Source: an uncultured Clostridia bacterium (GTDB lineage: Bacteria; Bacillota_I; Bacilli_A; RF39; UBA660). From it: a DNA stretch of 44,709 bases. The DNA lies in assembly GCA_945871105.1 (NCBI GenBank), contig CAMBUO010000010.1:1-44709 (forward strand). Reading direction: 5' to 3'. Below are positions 8,293 to 16,999 of the stretch, in pieces. Each line of letters starts with the position of its first letter. The first letter of the stretch is position 1. Made by a program: the position numbers and the translations under genes. The notes beneath the pieces were generated by a model. That model searched no databases and was not told the origin of the DNA. It saw only the letters and a program-made list of their open reading frames with translations.

Positions 8293-8338
8293 TTTACTTT
8301 ACTTAATTAATCTGTTAAAATATATTTAAGGAGTACGT

Positions 8339-10441
8339 ATGAAAAATAATAATTTAACTATTCAAGATATTTTAAATTTGTTAAAAAAGTATCTTAAAAT
8401 AACTGATTTTTCTTTGGTAACGGAGAGTTTTAATTATGTTAAAACTTTTATTGATGATGAATCTCTTTTAAATGATTACTTAGAAATAGCTAGTATTTTA
8501 ACTACTGTTTATGCTGATATTGAAACGATTTCTTCTAGTTTTCTTTATCATTTATTAGTTCTTGAAAAGGTAACTGATAAAGAAATTCGGGAAAAATATA
8601 ATCTGGAAGTTTCTAAATTAGTCATTGGTGCTTATAAATTAGATAAAATTATTTATTCAACGGAAAATGATTATTTAGTTGAATACTATAAAAAAGTTAT
8701 TGTTGGGATGAGTGAAGATGTTCGTGTTATCATGATAAATCTGGCTAATCGAGTTATGAATATGCGTCATATTTCAAGATTAAAAAGAGAACAAGCGAAA
8801 AAATATGCTAAAGAATCTTTAGAAATTGTTGCTCCTATTGCTCATCACTTAGGTATTTATAAAATAAAAAGTGAATTAGAAGATTTAAGTTTAAAAACTT
8901 TAAAACCTGATGTTTATTTTGATATTGTTGAAAAATTAAATAGTACGAAGAATGAACGAGAAAAATTAATTCAATCCATGACAAGGGAAGTTAAAAAAAT
9001 ACTTGATGATAATCATATTAACTATGAAATAAAGGGACGTAGTAAGAGTATTTATAGTATTTATAATAAATTAGATAAAGGAAGAAAGTTTAATGATATT
9101 TATGATTTATTTGCTTTAAGAATAATGGTCTCTGATGAAATACTTTGTTATCATGTTTTAGGTTTAATTCATGCTAAGTTTAAACCAATTCCTAAACGTT
9201 TTAAAGATTTTATAGCTATGCCAAAGAGTAATGGTTATCGTTCTTTACATACAACCGTTTTTGGGGTTAATAATACTTTATTTGAAATTCAAATTCGAAC
9301 TTTTGAAATGAATGAAGTAGCGGAAAATGGTTTAGCTGCTCACTGGTCATATAAAGAAAATAGAAGTGCTGCAACTTTATCATCAACGGATCAAAAATTA
9401 GAGTTTTTTAAAACCGTTATTGATAATTATCAATTAAAAGCTGATCAAGCTAATGCGTTTGATGAATTTAAAGATGAAAAAATGCATGGTAATATCTATG
9501 TCTTTACCCCTAAAGGTGATGTAATTGAACTTCCAAATGGAGCAACCCCAATTGACTTTGCTTATAAAGTGCATACTAAAGTAGGAGAAGAAATGGTAGG
9601 AGCTATTGTTAATAATAAAATAGTACCTTTAAACTATACTTTACAAGATAATGATGTTGTAAAAATTAATACTAATAAATCGAGTTCTCCTAAATTATCT
9701 TGGTTAAAAATTGCTAAACTAAATCAAACAAAAAATAAAATAAAATCATATTTTGTTAAAGAAAGAAAAGAAGAAATAATTGAATTCGGAGAATATTCTT
9801 TAGTAAAATATTTAAAAAAGAAAAATATTAGTCAAGTTGGCTTTTTTAAAGAAGAAAATATTCAAAAAATTTTAAAAGAATTAAAATGTAAAGATTTAAA
9901 TGATTTATATTTAAATATTGGTAATAATAAATTTTCTCCGAAAACTGTTTGTGAAATAATCTATCCAAGTAAAGAAGAAAATAAGCATTTAAAGAAAGAT
10001 ATTAGTATTAAAAATAATACAGATATTCATGTTGCTGGTATTTCAGATATTCATGTTAATATTGCTTCTTGTTGTAATCCAATTCCAAATGATGAAATAG
10101 TTGGTTTTATTACCAAGAATAATGGTATAACTATTCATAGGAAGAATTGTTCTAATATTAAAAAGACAGAGAGATTAATTGATGTTACTTGGTCAAATTC
10201 AACTAAAAATATGTATTTATCAAGATTAAAAATTTATACTAATGATTCAAGTAGTCATTTAACGGATATAATTTCTAAAATATCTAATTTAGGAATTGTT
10301 ATTAATAATGCTATTACTTGTGTGAATAATTTAAAGTTTAATTATGAATTATCTTTTTATGTTAGAAACACGATTGATTTAGAAAATATTATTAAGATGC
10401 TTAGTAAATTAGATTATGTAGTTAATATAGAAAGAGGTTAA
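8339..10441 (+). CDS. relA: RelA/SpoT-family (p)ppGpp synthetase with degenerate hydrolase domain
   Basis: This 700-residue protein has the full long-RSH layout: an N-terminal HD-type region (1-190), synthetase domain (about 220-370: GRSKSIYSIY, R287-F-K-D, AMPKSNGYRSLHTT, EIQIRT, AENGLAAHW), TGS domain (about 384-446), zinc-finger region with C578-C579 in ASCCNPIP, and a C-terminal ACT domain. The synthetase is intact, with the RFKD form typical of bifunctional enzymes. The hydrolase is not: where Bacillus RelA has FLHDVVEDT this has FLYHLLVLE, the HP of the first helix is ND, and LADRLHNMR reads LANRVMNMR. All the metal ligands are therefore gone. It should make but not degrade the alarmone. 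dtd follows after one base, as in Bacillus. Confidence 0.92.
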   Translation: MKNNNLTIQDILNLLKKYLKITDFSLVTESFNYVKTFIDDESLLNDYLEIASILTTVYADIETISSSFLYHLLVLEKVTDKEIREKYNLEVSKLVIGAYKLDKIIYSTENDYLVEYYKKVIVGMSEDVRVIMINLANRVMNMRHISRLKREQAKKYAKESLEIVAPIAHHLGIYKIKSELEDLSLKTLKPDVYFDIVEKLNSTKNEREKLIQSMTREVKKILDDNHINYEIKGRSKSIYSIYNKLDKGRKFNDIYDLFALRIMVSDEILCYHVLGLIHAKFKPIPKRFKDFIAMPKSNGYRSLHTTVFGVNNTLFEIQIRTFEMNEVAENGLAAHWSYKENRSAATLSSTDQKLEFFKTVIDNYQLKADQANAFDEFKDEKMHGNIYVFTPKGDVIELPNGATPIDFAYKVHTKVGEEMVGAIVNNKIVPLNYTLQDNDVVKINTNKSSSPKLSWLKIAKLNQTKNKIKSYFVKERKEEIIEFGEYSLVKYLKKKNISQVGFFKEENIQKILKELKCKDLNDLYLNIGNNKFSPKTVCEIIYPSKEENKHLKKDISIKNNTDIHVAGISDIHVNIASCCNPIPNDEIVGFITKNNGITIHRKNCSNIKKTERLIDVTWSNSTKNMYLSRLKIYTNDSSSHLTDIISKISNLGIVINNAITCVNNLKFNYELSFYVRNTIDLENIIKMLSKLDYVVNIERG

Positions 10442-10442
10442 A

Positions 10443-10886
10443 ATGCGAATAGTAGTACAAAGAGTTAAAGAAGCAAGTGTTAAAGTAGATGGAAAAATAG
10501 TTGGAAAAACAGGATATGGTTATTTATTATTAGTTTCTTTTACAGCTTTTGATAATGAAAAAACAATTGATTATATGGTTAATAAAGTTTGTAATTTAAG
10601 AATTATGGATGATGATAATAAGGTTATGAATAAATCTATTTTAGATATAAAAGGAAGTGTTTTATCAGTTTCGCAGTTTACTTTATATGCTGATACGAAA
10701 AAAGGTAATCGACCTAGTTATATAAAAGCTTTAAATGGAGAAGAAGCTATTAAATTATATGATTTATTTAATCAAAAATTAAGGCAATATGTGCCTGTTG
10801 AAACAGGTATCTTTGGAGCGGATATGGAAGTTAGTTTAATAAATGATGGCCCCATAACCATACTTTTAGAAAAGGAGGAATCATGA
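10443..10886 (+). CDS. dtd: D-aminoacyl-tRNA deacylase
   Basis: DTD removes D-amino acids (and glycine mischarged on tRNA-Ala) from tRNA. The 147-residue length is standard. The signature SQFTLYAD begins at S77 and the NDGP motif lies at 134-137; RPSY at about 90-93 also fits. The gene begins one base after the relA stop, so the two are probably translated together. Its last codons overlap the next start (ATGA, 10883-10886). Confidence 0.95.
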   Translation: MRIVVQRVKEASVKVDGKIVGKTGYGYLLLVSFTAFDNEKTIDYMVNKVCNLRIMDDDNKVMNKSILDIKGSVLSVSQFTLYADTKKGNRPSYIKALNGEEAIKLYDLFNQKLRQYVPVETGIFGADMEVSLINDGPITILLEKEES

Positions 10887-11779
10887 GAATACTTTGTATA
10901 GGCCATGCTGCTTATGATATAACTTTACCAGTTGATAGTTATCCTCTGGAAAATAAAAAAATTCGTTTAAGTCATGAAAAAGTTGAATGTGGAGGAGGAC
11001 CAGCTGCAACGGCGGCTTACCTACTAGCTAAATGGCAAGTTCCAACTAGTTTTGCTGGTGTTGTTGGTAATGACACTTATGGTTTAAAAATAGCTAAAGA
11101 ATTTGAAGAGATAGGAGTTTCTTTAAAATATTTGCAAATGCTTGATCATGTAAGAACCACTTCTAGTTATATTATAGCTAATTTAAGTAACGGGACAAGA
11201 ACTATTTTAACTAGTAAAGATCCTAGTAATGATTTAAAAGATTTAGAAATAAAGGAAGAATTTTCTTATATTTTAGTTGATGGAGATAATTTTCATTTAT
11301 CTAAAAAAGTTTTATTAGAACAAAAACAAGCTATTTCGATGATTGATGCAGGAAAATATACTAAAGATATAGTTGAACTTAGTCATTTAGTTAATTATCT
11401 AGTTTGTTCGAATGACTTTGCTAGAGATTATACAAATTTAAAATTAGATTATCATGATTTAAATTCTATTAAAAAAGTGTATGATTCCTTAGAAAAAGAT
11501 TTTCCCAAACAAACGATTGTTATAACTTTAGAGTCTTTCGGATCATTTACAAAAATTAATGGTGAATATAAGTTAATCCCTAGTATTAAAGTTAAAGCTT
11601 TAGATTCAACGGGAGCTGGTGATATTTATCATGGAGCACTACTTTATTTTCTAAGTCAAGGTTATGATTTAGAAACAGCGATGGAATATGCGAATATTAC
11701 TTCTGCTTTATCAGTTACTAAAATAGGAGGAAGATATTCCATTCCTCGTTTAGAGGAAGTTATTAACTATGTTAAATAA
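10883..11779 (+). CDS. PfkB-family carbohydrate kinase
   Basis: This 298-residue ribokinase-fold protein has the N-terminal glycine motif ECGGGPAATAAYLLAKW (about 36-52) and the C-terminal signature DSTGAGDIYHGALL (about 240-253), where the second Asp is the catalytic base. It should phosphorylate a sugar or sugar-like alcohol with ATP. The substrate cannot be read from the sequence. AAGGAGG at 10871-10877 lies inside the end of dtd, and a four-base ATGA overlap couples the two. It also overlaps the next gene by 11 bases, so all of relA to gmk looks like one operon. Confidence 0.88.
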   Translation: MRILCIGHAAYDITLPVDSYPLENKKIRLSHEKVECGGGPAATAAYLLAKWQVPTSFAGVVGNDTYGLKIAKEFEEIGVSLKYLQMLDHVRTTSSYIIANLSNGTRTILTSKDPSNDLKDLEIKEEFSYILVDGDNFHLSKKVLLEQKQAISMIDAGKYTKDIVELSHLVNYLVCSNDFARDYTNLKLDYHDLNSIKKVYDSLEKDFPKQTIVITLESFGSFTKINGEYKLIPSIKVKALDSTGAGDIYHGALLYFLSQGYDLETAMEYANITSALSVTKIGGRYSIPRLEEVINYVK

Positions 11780-12029
11780 TTTACCAAGTATCGATTTACA
11801 TGGAGAGTATGTTGAAAGTGCTCTTATCTTGACGAAGGAATTTATAAATGATAATATAATACTTAAAAACGAGGAAATAGTCATTGTTCATGGAATCGGG
11901 GAAGATATTTTAAGAAAAGCCATCCATGATTATTTAAGACATGAAAAGAAAGTTAAAGAGTTTAAAAGAGATTTTTTTAATCCCGGAATGACTATTGTCA
12001 AACTTAGAATAGGAGATAAAAATGAGTAA
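11769..12029 (+). CDS. Small stand-alone Smr domain protein
   Basis: This 86-residue protein is essentially one Smr domain: SIDLHGEYVESAL at the start (the LDLHG motif) and IVHGIGEDILRKAIHDYLR in the middle (HGxG-LR motif). Smr domains act as nucleases on DNA or RNA, as in MutS2 and SmrB. A stand-alone domain this short is known but is less common than the MutS2-linked form. It overlaps the kinase end by 11 bases and the gmk start by 8 bases. The target is unknown. Confidence 0.85.
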   Translation: MLNNLPSIDLHGEYVESALILTKEFINDNIILKNEEIVIVHGIGEDILRKAIHDYLRHEKKVKEFKRDFFNPGMTIVKLRIGDKNE

Positions 12030-12591
12030 ATTAGTTGTTATTTCAGGACCAAGTGGTGCTGGAAAAGGAACGGTTGTAAAAGAACTACTTAATATTTATA
12101 AGGAAAAAGGCGAAAAAGTCTATTTTTCCGTATCAGCTACGACAAGAGAAGCTAGAGTTGGGGAAGTAGATGGAGTTAATTATTATTTTATTAAAGAACA
12201 GGAATTTTTAGCTAAAATTAAAGAAAACGCTTTTTTAGAATATAATCAATATGGAACAGGTAAATATTATGGAACTTTAAAAGAAAAAGTATTTAATAAA
12301 TTAGCAGATGGTTATGATGTTATCTTAGAAATAGATATCAATGGTTATAAACAAGTAATTAATAATTATCCCGAAGCTCTTGGTATCTTTATTGCTCCCC
12401 CAAGTTTAGAAGAATTAGAAGCTAGACTTCGTGGAAGAGGTACTGAAACGGAAGAAAATATTCAAAAAAGATTAAAAACAGCTAAAGAAGAAATGCAAAA
12501 TAAAAAAATTTACCCTCATATAGTAGTTAATCAAGATAATAAATCTGATCTAGCTGCTTTAGAAATTTATCAAATTATTAAAAATAACTAG
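12022..12591 (+). CDS. gmk: Guanylate kinase
   Basis: Gmk converts GMP (or dGMP) to GDP with ATP. The 189-residue protein has the P-loop GPSGAGKG at 9-16, the GMP-binding SATTREARVGEVDGVNYYF segment around 37-56 and the lid RLRGRGTETEENIQKRL around 135-151. The start overlaps the end of the Smr gene (AGGAG at 12011-12015). Length is usual. It may share the guanine-nucleotide theme with relA upstream, and Gmk is a known ppGpp target in Bacillota. Confidence 0.96.
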   Translation: MSKLVVISGPSGAGKGTVVKELLNIYKEKGEKVYFSVSATTREARVGEVDGVNYYFIKEQEFLAKIKENAFLEYNQYGTGKYYGTLKEKVFNKLADGYDVILEIDINGYKQVINNYPEALGIFIAPPSLEELEARLRGRGTETEENIQKRLKTAKEEMQNKKIYPHIVVNQDNKSDLAALEIYQIIKNN

Positions 12592-12635
12592 TCTTAGTTG
12601 TTTTTATTTTATATAATGTATTTGGAGTGATTTTC

Positions 12636-14402
12636 ATGTTTAAAGATAAATTAGCCTTAGTTCCTGAATTACCAGGTTCTTATCAAATGAAAGATATTAA
12701 TAATAATATTATTTATGTTGGAAAAGCTAAAAATTTAAAAAGACGTTTAAAAAGTTATTTTACAGGCCGAGTAACCGGAAAAACGAAAAAATTAGTTTCC
12801 GATATTCATGACTTTGAATATATTGTTACCTCATCAGAACTAGAAAGTTTAATTTTAGAAATAACTTTAATAAAAAAATATAATCCTAAATATAATATTT
12901 TATTAAAAGATGATAAAAGTTATCCTTATATTGAATTTACCAAAGATAAATATCCTCTTTTAAGAGTAGTAAGAAATGTTAGTTTAAAGAAAAATAAAAA
13001 TAATTTATATGGACCATTTCCTAATGTTGGTAGTGCTAGAAGAACAGTTTATATGTTAAATCGTTTATATCCTTTAAGAAAATGTGAAACGTTAAAGAAA
13101 GATTATTGTTTATATTATCATATAGGTGAATGTTTAGGTTATTGTAAAAATAAAGTTGATCAAGAAAAATTAATATTAATGGTTAAAGAAATAACAAGTT
13201 TTTTAAATGGTGATGCTACTGATATTCTAAAGAAATTAACGGAAGAAATGAATAAAGCTAGTTCATTAATGAATTTTGAAAAAGCTTTAGAATATAAACA
13301 AATGATTGATGATATTAAAATTACCTTAAAAGATCAAAAAATAGTTTTAAATAAAGATATAAGTTTAGATTTATTTAATTATTATGAACATGATAATTAT
13401 TTAGCAATTCAAGTTTTCTTTATTCGTTCAGGAACTTTGTTTGAAAGACATCAAAAGATTATTGAATTAGTAGGAAATATCGAAGAAACTTTTTTAGAAT
13501 ATTTAATTAATTTTTATGATAAACAATTATTACCGAAAGAAATATTAGTCCCAGGTAATATTGATACTAATATTTTAAATGAATATTTTCATATTAAAGT
13601 AAGAACTCCCCAAAAAGGTGATTTTAAAAAATTAATGGATTTAGCTTATGAAAATGCAAAGATTTATTTAGAAAATAAAGAAAAAAGTATTAATAATGAT
13701 AAAGAAAAAAGAGAAATGGCTTTAGAAGAATTAGCTAATCTTTTAAATATTAAATCTTTATCAAGAATTGAAGCTTTTGATAATTCGCATTTATTTGGAA
13801 CTTTTTATGTTTCGGGAATGGTTGTTTTTGAAAACTTTTTACCTCTTAAAAATGAATATCGTAAATATAAAATTGATGTTAACACCAAAGATGATTTGAA
13901 AGCTATGGAAGAAGTAATCTATAGGAGGTATCAAAGAGTCTTAGTCGAAAAACTAACGAAACCGGATTTAATCATTGTTGATGGTGGGAAAAATCAAATT
14001 AAAGTAGCTAAAGATATTTTAAATTCTCTAGGTTTAGATATTATGGTTATCGGTTTAGCTAAAAATGATCATCATAAAACTAGTGTTATTATTAATCAAG
14101 ATTTAGAAGAAATTGAATTACCAAGAACAAGTAATTTATTCTTATTTCTTTCAAATATTCAAGAAGAAGTTCATAATTATGCTATTAATTATCATCGCCA
14201 AATTAAAAGTAAAGGAACCCTTGCTAGTGTTTTAGAAATGATTCCTGGAATAGGTGTTAAAAGACAAAAAGAATTATTAAAAGCTTTCCATTCTTTAAAA
14301 AAGATTCAAGAAGCTAGTTTAGAAGAATTACAAAAATATGTTCCTTTAGAAGTTGCTTTAAATATCCAAGAATATTTTAAAAATAAAGAGGAGAATCTAT
14401 GA
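12636..14402 (+). CDS. uvrC: Excinuclease ABC subunit C
   Basis: UvrC makes both incisions of nucleotide excision repair in complex with UvrB. I start at ATG 12636, nine bases after TGGAG; an upstream GTG at 12627 would overlap that site. The 588-residue protein shows the GIY-YIG nuclease (about 10-95: GSYQM, IIYVGKAKNLKRRL), the Cys-rich KCETLKKDYCLYYHIGEC segment (about 150-170), a UVR helix (about 200-235), the RNase H-like second nuclease (IEAFDNSHLFG near 383, LIIVDGGKNQI near 445) and a C-terminal HhH pair (EMIPGIGVKRQKELL). Its stop overlaps the start of yqeG. Confidence 0.96.
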   Translation: MFKDKLALVPELPGSYQMKDINNNIIYVGKAKNLKRRLKSYFTGRVTGKTKKLVSDIHDFEYIVTSSELESLILEITLIKKYNPKYNILLKDDKSYPYIEFTKDKYPLLRVVRNVSLKKNKNNLYGPFPNVGSARRTVYMLNRLYPLRKCETLKKDYCLYYHIGECLGYCKNKVDQEKLILMVKEITSFLNGDATDILKKLTEEMNKASSLMNFEKALEYKQMIDDIKITLKDQKIVLNKDISLDLFNYYEHDNYLAIQVFFIRSGTLFERHQKIIELVGNIEETFLEYLINFYDKQLLPKEILVPGNIDTNILNEYFHIKVRTPQKGDFKKLMDLAYENAKIYLENKEKSINNDKEKREMALEELANLLNIKSLSRIEAFDNSHLFGTFYVSGMVVFENFLPLKNEYRKYKIDVNTKDDLKAMEEVIYRRYQRVLVEKLTKPDLIIVDGGKNQIKVAKDILNSLGLDIMVIGLAKNDHHKTSVIINQDLEEIELPRTSNLFLFLSNIQEEVHNYAINYHRQIKSKGTLASVLEMIPGIGVKRQKELLKAFHSLKKIQEASLEELQKYVPLEVALNIQEYFKNKEENL

Positions 14403-14908
14403 AAAAATTTATACCAAAGATGTATCAACAAAGTATATATAATATTAATTATCCAAAATTAAAGGAAAAAGGCCTTAAGTTATTAATTTTTGATTTAGAT
14501 AATACAATTGGATCGGTTCAAGAAGAAGTAATGAATAAAAGAACTGCTGATTTTTTAAATAAATTAGCTAGTGATTTTACAATTGTAATAGCTAGTAATA
14601 GTAAAGAAGAAAGAGTTAAAAAGTTTTGTTCTCCCGTTAATTTTTATTATGTATCTTTATCTTTAAAACCTACGAGCAAATCTTTTATGAAAATTAAAAA
14701 GAAATACCATATTTCTTATCAAGAAATGGCAATGATAGGTGATCAAATAATAACTGATATCTTTGGAGCAAATTGCTTAAATATTTATACTATTTTAGTT
14801 GATCCAATTAATAATGATTTAAAAATAACTAGTTTAAATCGTAAATTAGAAGAAATAATAAATAAGAAAAATAAATTAATACGAGGTAATTATTATGAAG
14901 AAAAATAA
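14399..14908 (+). CDS. yqeG: YqeG-family HAD-type phosphatase
   Basis: This 169-residue protein has HAD motif I as FDLDNTIG (Asp32 and Asp34), motif II IASNSKEER near 65-73, a conserved Lys near 93 in LKPTSK and motif IV as MIGDQIITDIFGAN near 118-131. YqeG proteins are predicted phosphatases next to yqeH in many Bacillota, and that order is kept here. AAAGAGGAG at 14387-14395 serves ATG 14399 (ATGA overlap with uvrC). It overlaps yqeH by 14 bases. The cellular substrate is unknown to me. Confidence 0.9.
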   Translation: MKKFIPKMYQQSIYNINYPKLKEKGLKLLIFDLDNTIGSVQEEVMNKRTADFLNKLASDFTIVIASNSKEERVKKFCSPVNFYYVSLSLKPTSKSFMKIKKKYHISYQEMAMIGDQIITDIFGANCLNIYTILVDPINNDLKITSLNRKLEEIINKKNKLIRGNYYEEK

Positions 14909-15896
14909 AAAATGTTTAGGATGTGGAGTAAAACTTCAAAGTGATAATATTTTAAATATTGGTTATACACCTAATTTAGAAAATGATTATTGTATGCGTT
15001 GTTTTAAAGTTAAAAATTATGGTATATCAGAAAGTATTACTAGTAATAAAGAAGATTATATAAATATCTTAAAAAGTATTAAAAAAACAAAAGATTTAGT
15101 ATTATATATTGTTGATATTTTAAATTTACCAAGTGATATTAATGAAATTACTAATTATTTAGATAATGATATTTATTTAGTTTTAAATAAAAGAGATGTC
15201 TTACCAAAAAGTATTAAAGATGAAAAAATAATTAGTTATTTAAAAGAAATATCTAATTTTAAAGATTATTTTATTGTTAGTACTTTTAATAATTTAGGAA
15301 TGGATGATCTTTATAAAAAAGTTTTAAAAAATAAAAAAAGTAAGGAAGTTTATTTAGTTGGTGAAACCAATGCCGGTAAGAGTAGTCTTATTAATAAAAT
15401 AATTAGTAATTATTCGGAAGGTGAACCTGTTTTAACTACTTCTAATATGCCTGAAACAACACTTGATAAGATTAAAATAGAAATTAATAATAAATTAACT
15501 TTAGTAGATACTCCAGGAATAGTCGATAATCAAAATATCATAGAACAATTAGACAGTAAGTATTATAAACTTTTAAATACGAAAAAAGAAATTAAACCAA
15601 GAACTTATCAAATAAATAAAAATACGAGTTTATTAATAGGAGACTTTTTAAGAATAGATTATTTAGAAGGTGATAAAAATAGTTTTACTTTTTATATACC
15701 AAATAGTATTCCCATTAAAAGAATTAATATAAGAAGAAATAATTTAAAAGATTTAGCTTATCAAGAGATTAATATGAAATTCCATGAAGATTTAGTTATC
15801 TATGGACTTGGTTTTATTAAAATAGTATTACCTTGTAAAGTAGGTCTATCTTTAGATAAAAATGTTAAAACTTTTGTAAGAAAAAATTTAATCTAA
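14895..15896 (+). CDS. yqeH: Ribosome biogenesis GTPase YqeH
   Basis: YqeH is needed for 30S subunit assembly. The 333-residue protein starts with a zinc finger (C7-x2-C10 and C33-x2-C36) and then has a circularly permuted GTPase: the G4 motif NKRD at 98-101 comes before G1 GETNAGKS at 156-163 and G3 DTPG at 205-208. This permuted order is diagnostic. It is slightly shorter than the Bacillus protein (about 366), mostly at the C-terminus. The start lies inside the end of yqeG. frr follows after a 48-base gap with its own likely promoter. Confidence 0.93.
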   Translation: MKKNKKCLGCGVKLQSDNILNIGYTPNLENDYCMRCFKVKNYGISESITSNKEDYINILKSIKKTKDLVLYIVDILNLPSDINEITNYLDNDIYLVLNKRDVLPKSIKDEKIISYLKEISNFKDYFIVSTFNNLGMDDLYKKVLKNKKSKEVYLVGETNAGKSSLINKIISNYSEGEPVLTTSNMPETTLDKIKIEINNKLTLVDTPGIVDNQNIIEQLDSKYYKLLNTKKEIKPRTYQINKNTSLLIGDFLRIDYLEGDKNSFTFYIPNSIPIKRINIRRNNLKDLAYQEINMKFHEDLVIYGLGFIKIVLPCKVGLSLDKNVKTFVRKNLI

Positions 15897-15925
15897 TTGT
15901 TTATTTCAATTATTTATGATAAAAT
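15897..15925 (+). promoter_or_regulatory. likely promoter of frr
   Basis: TTGTTT (15897-15902), a 17-base spacer and TAAAAT (15920-15925), directly after the yqeH stop and 20 bases before the frr start. Confidence 0.5.
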
Positions 15926-15944
15926 TATTTTAGAAAGGAAAGTT

Positions 15945-16490
15945 ATGGAAACAGAAATTATTAATGATTTAGAAATAAGTTTAAAAAAAGTTTTAGAAAG
16001 TTTAGAAGAAAGATTTAAAAAGATTAATGCAGGGAGAGCTAATCCTTCGATGTTAGATGGTGTTATGGTTAATTATTATGGCTCTTTAACTCCACTTAAA
16101 AGTTTAGTTACAATCTCCGTTCCTGAAGCTAGACAATTATTAATTAAACCATTTGATAAATCTAGTTTAAGTGCTATTGAAAAAGCTATTTTTGAAGCTG
16201 ATTTAGGTTTTACTCCCAATAATGATGGGGAAACAATTAGAATTATTATTCCTATGTTAACAGAAGATCGCAGAAAAGAATTAGTTAAACAAGCTAAAAC
16301 TGTATCTGATGAAAATAAGGTAAGTATTCGAAATCACCGAAGAGATGCCCTAGAGATGCTTAAAATGGAAAATTTACCAGAAGATACCGTTAAATCATGT
16401 GAAGAAAAAATTCAAACTTTAGTTGATAAATATAATAAACTTGTTGATAATATGCTAGAAGAAAAAACAAAAGACTTAATGAGCGTTTAA
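15945..16490 (+). CDS. frr: Ribosome recycling factor
   Basis: RRF splits the post-termination ribosome with EF-G. I start at ATG 15945, behind AAAGGAA (15934-15940); longer frames to 15897 would begin inside the promoter. The 181-residue protein has the conserved INAGRANPSMLDG (about 28-40), the EARQLLIKPFDKS segment (about 61-73) and the C-terminal TEDRRKELVKQ (about 107-117). Length is typical (about 185). The stop lies inside a bidirectional terminator hairpin shared with the convergent lipoprotein gene. The usual pyrH-frr link is not seen; frr follows yqeH. Confidence 0.95.
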   Translation: METEIINDLEISLKKVLESLEERFKKINAGRANPSMLDGVMVNYYGSLTPLKSLVTISVPEARQLLIKPFDKSSLSAIEKAIFEADLGFTPNNDGETIRIIIPMLTEDRRKELVKQAKTVSDENKVSIRNHRRDALEMLKMENLPEDTVKSCEEKIQTLVDKYNKLVDNMLEEKTKDLMSV

Positions 16491-16504
16491 AACTCATTAA
16501 GTCT
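16472..16504. terminator. Bidirectional terminator between convergent genes
   Basis: A 12-bp perfect stem (16472-16483 with 16493-16504) with a 9-nt loop. It spans the frr stop codon and touches the stop codon of the minus-strand gene, so it serves both. Confidence 0.8.
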
Positions 16505-16904
16505 ATTTTAAATATTCTTGATTTTTTAATTCTTCTTTTAAATCTTTAGCTGAAATATAAACATCATCAATTCTTGCTAAAACGGTATTTTCTTTTCCTT
16601 CTTTAATAAAAACTATTATATTACTATCTTCAAAAGTAATTTTTTCTTTTAAAGAATCAAGTTCATCTTCATCTAAATTATCAGTATTTAAATAAAAACA
16701 TTTAATGTTATTATCTTTACAAACAGTTTGTAAAGTGTTTTTTAAAGTTAAACCAGATTCATCTTCATTGGTTAAGTATAAAACAAATGATTCTTTATTA
16801 TCTAATTTAGTCATTAATTTTTTATAATTAAGTTTACTTAAATAACTACTAGAACAAGCTGTTACTGTTAAAAGAAGTAAGAAAATCATTGCTATTTTTT
16901 TCAT
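16503..16904 (-). CDS. Small lipoprotein with thioredoxin-like fold, no CxxC
   Basis: The gene reads leftward from 16904, where ATG lies six bases after GAGGTG (complement of 16911-16916). The 133-residue product has a lipoprotein signal with lipobox LTVTAC (Cys17 in MKKIAMIFLLLLTVTAC). The mature part resembles a thioredoxin-like domain: FVLYLTNEDESG at the place of the active-site strand, and IIVFIKEGK later. No CxxC is present, so a redox role is doubtful; it may be a structural or binding relative of the protein at 5305. It is the only minus-strand gene in the window. Its promoter region overlaps that of the Tad-like operon. Confidence 0.75.
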   Translation of the reverse strand: MKKIAMIFLLLLTVTACSSSYLSKLNYKKLMTKLDNKESFVLYLTNEDESGLTLKNTLQTVCKDNNIKCFYLNTDNLDEDELDSLKEKITFEDSNIIVFIKEGKENTVLARIDDVYISAKDLKEELKNQEYLK

Positions 16905-16923
16905 GTCATTCACCTCAAAAAAT

Positions 16924-16951
16924 ATCATAACATATTTAAAAATACTTGTAA
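16924..16951 (-). promoter_or_regulatory. Promoter of lipoprotein gene, sharing its -35 with the opposite promoter
   Basis: On the minus strand TTACAA (complement of 16946-16951), a 16-base spacer and TATGAT (complement of 16924-16929). Confidence 0.55.
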
Positions 16952-16974
16952 ACTAAAAAAAGATTTGTTATAAT
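16946..16974 (+). promoter_or_regulatory. Promoter of the Tad-like operon
   Basis: TTGTAA (16946-16951), a 17-base spacer and TATAAT (16969-16974), 26 bases before the first gene of the locus. The -35 hexamer is the same six base pairs used by the leftward promoter, so both cannot be occupied together. Confidence 0.65.
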
Positions 16975-16999
16975 TAAACTGATAATAAGTGGAGGATAT

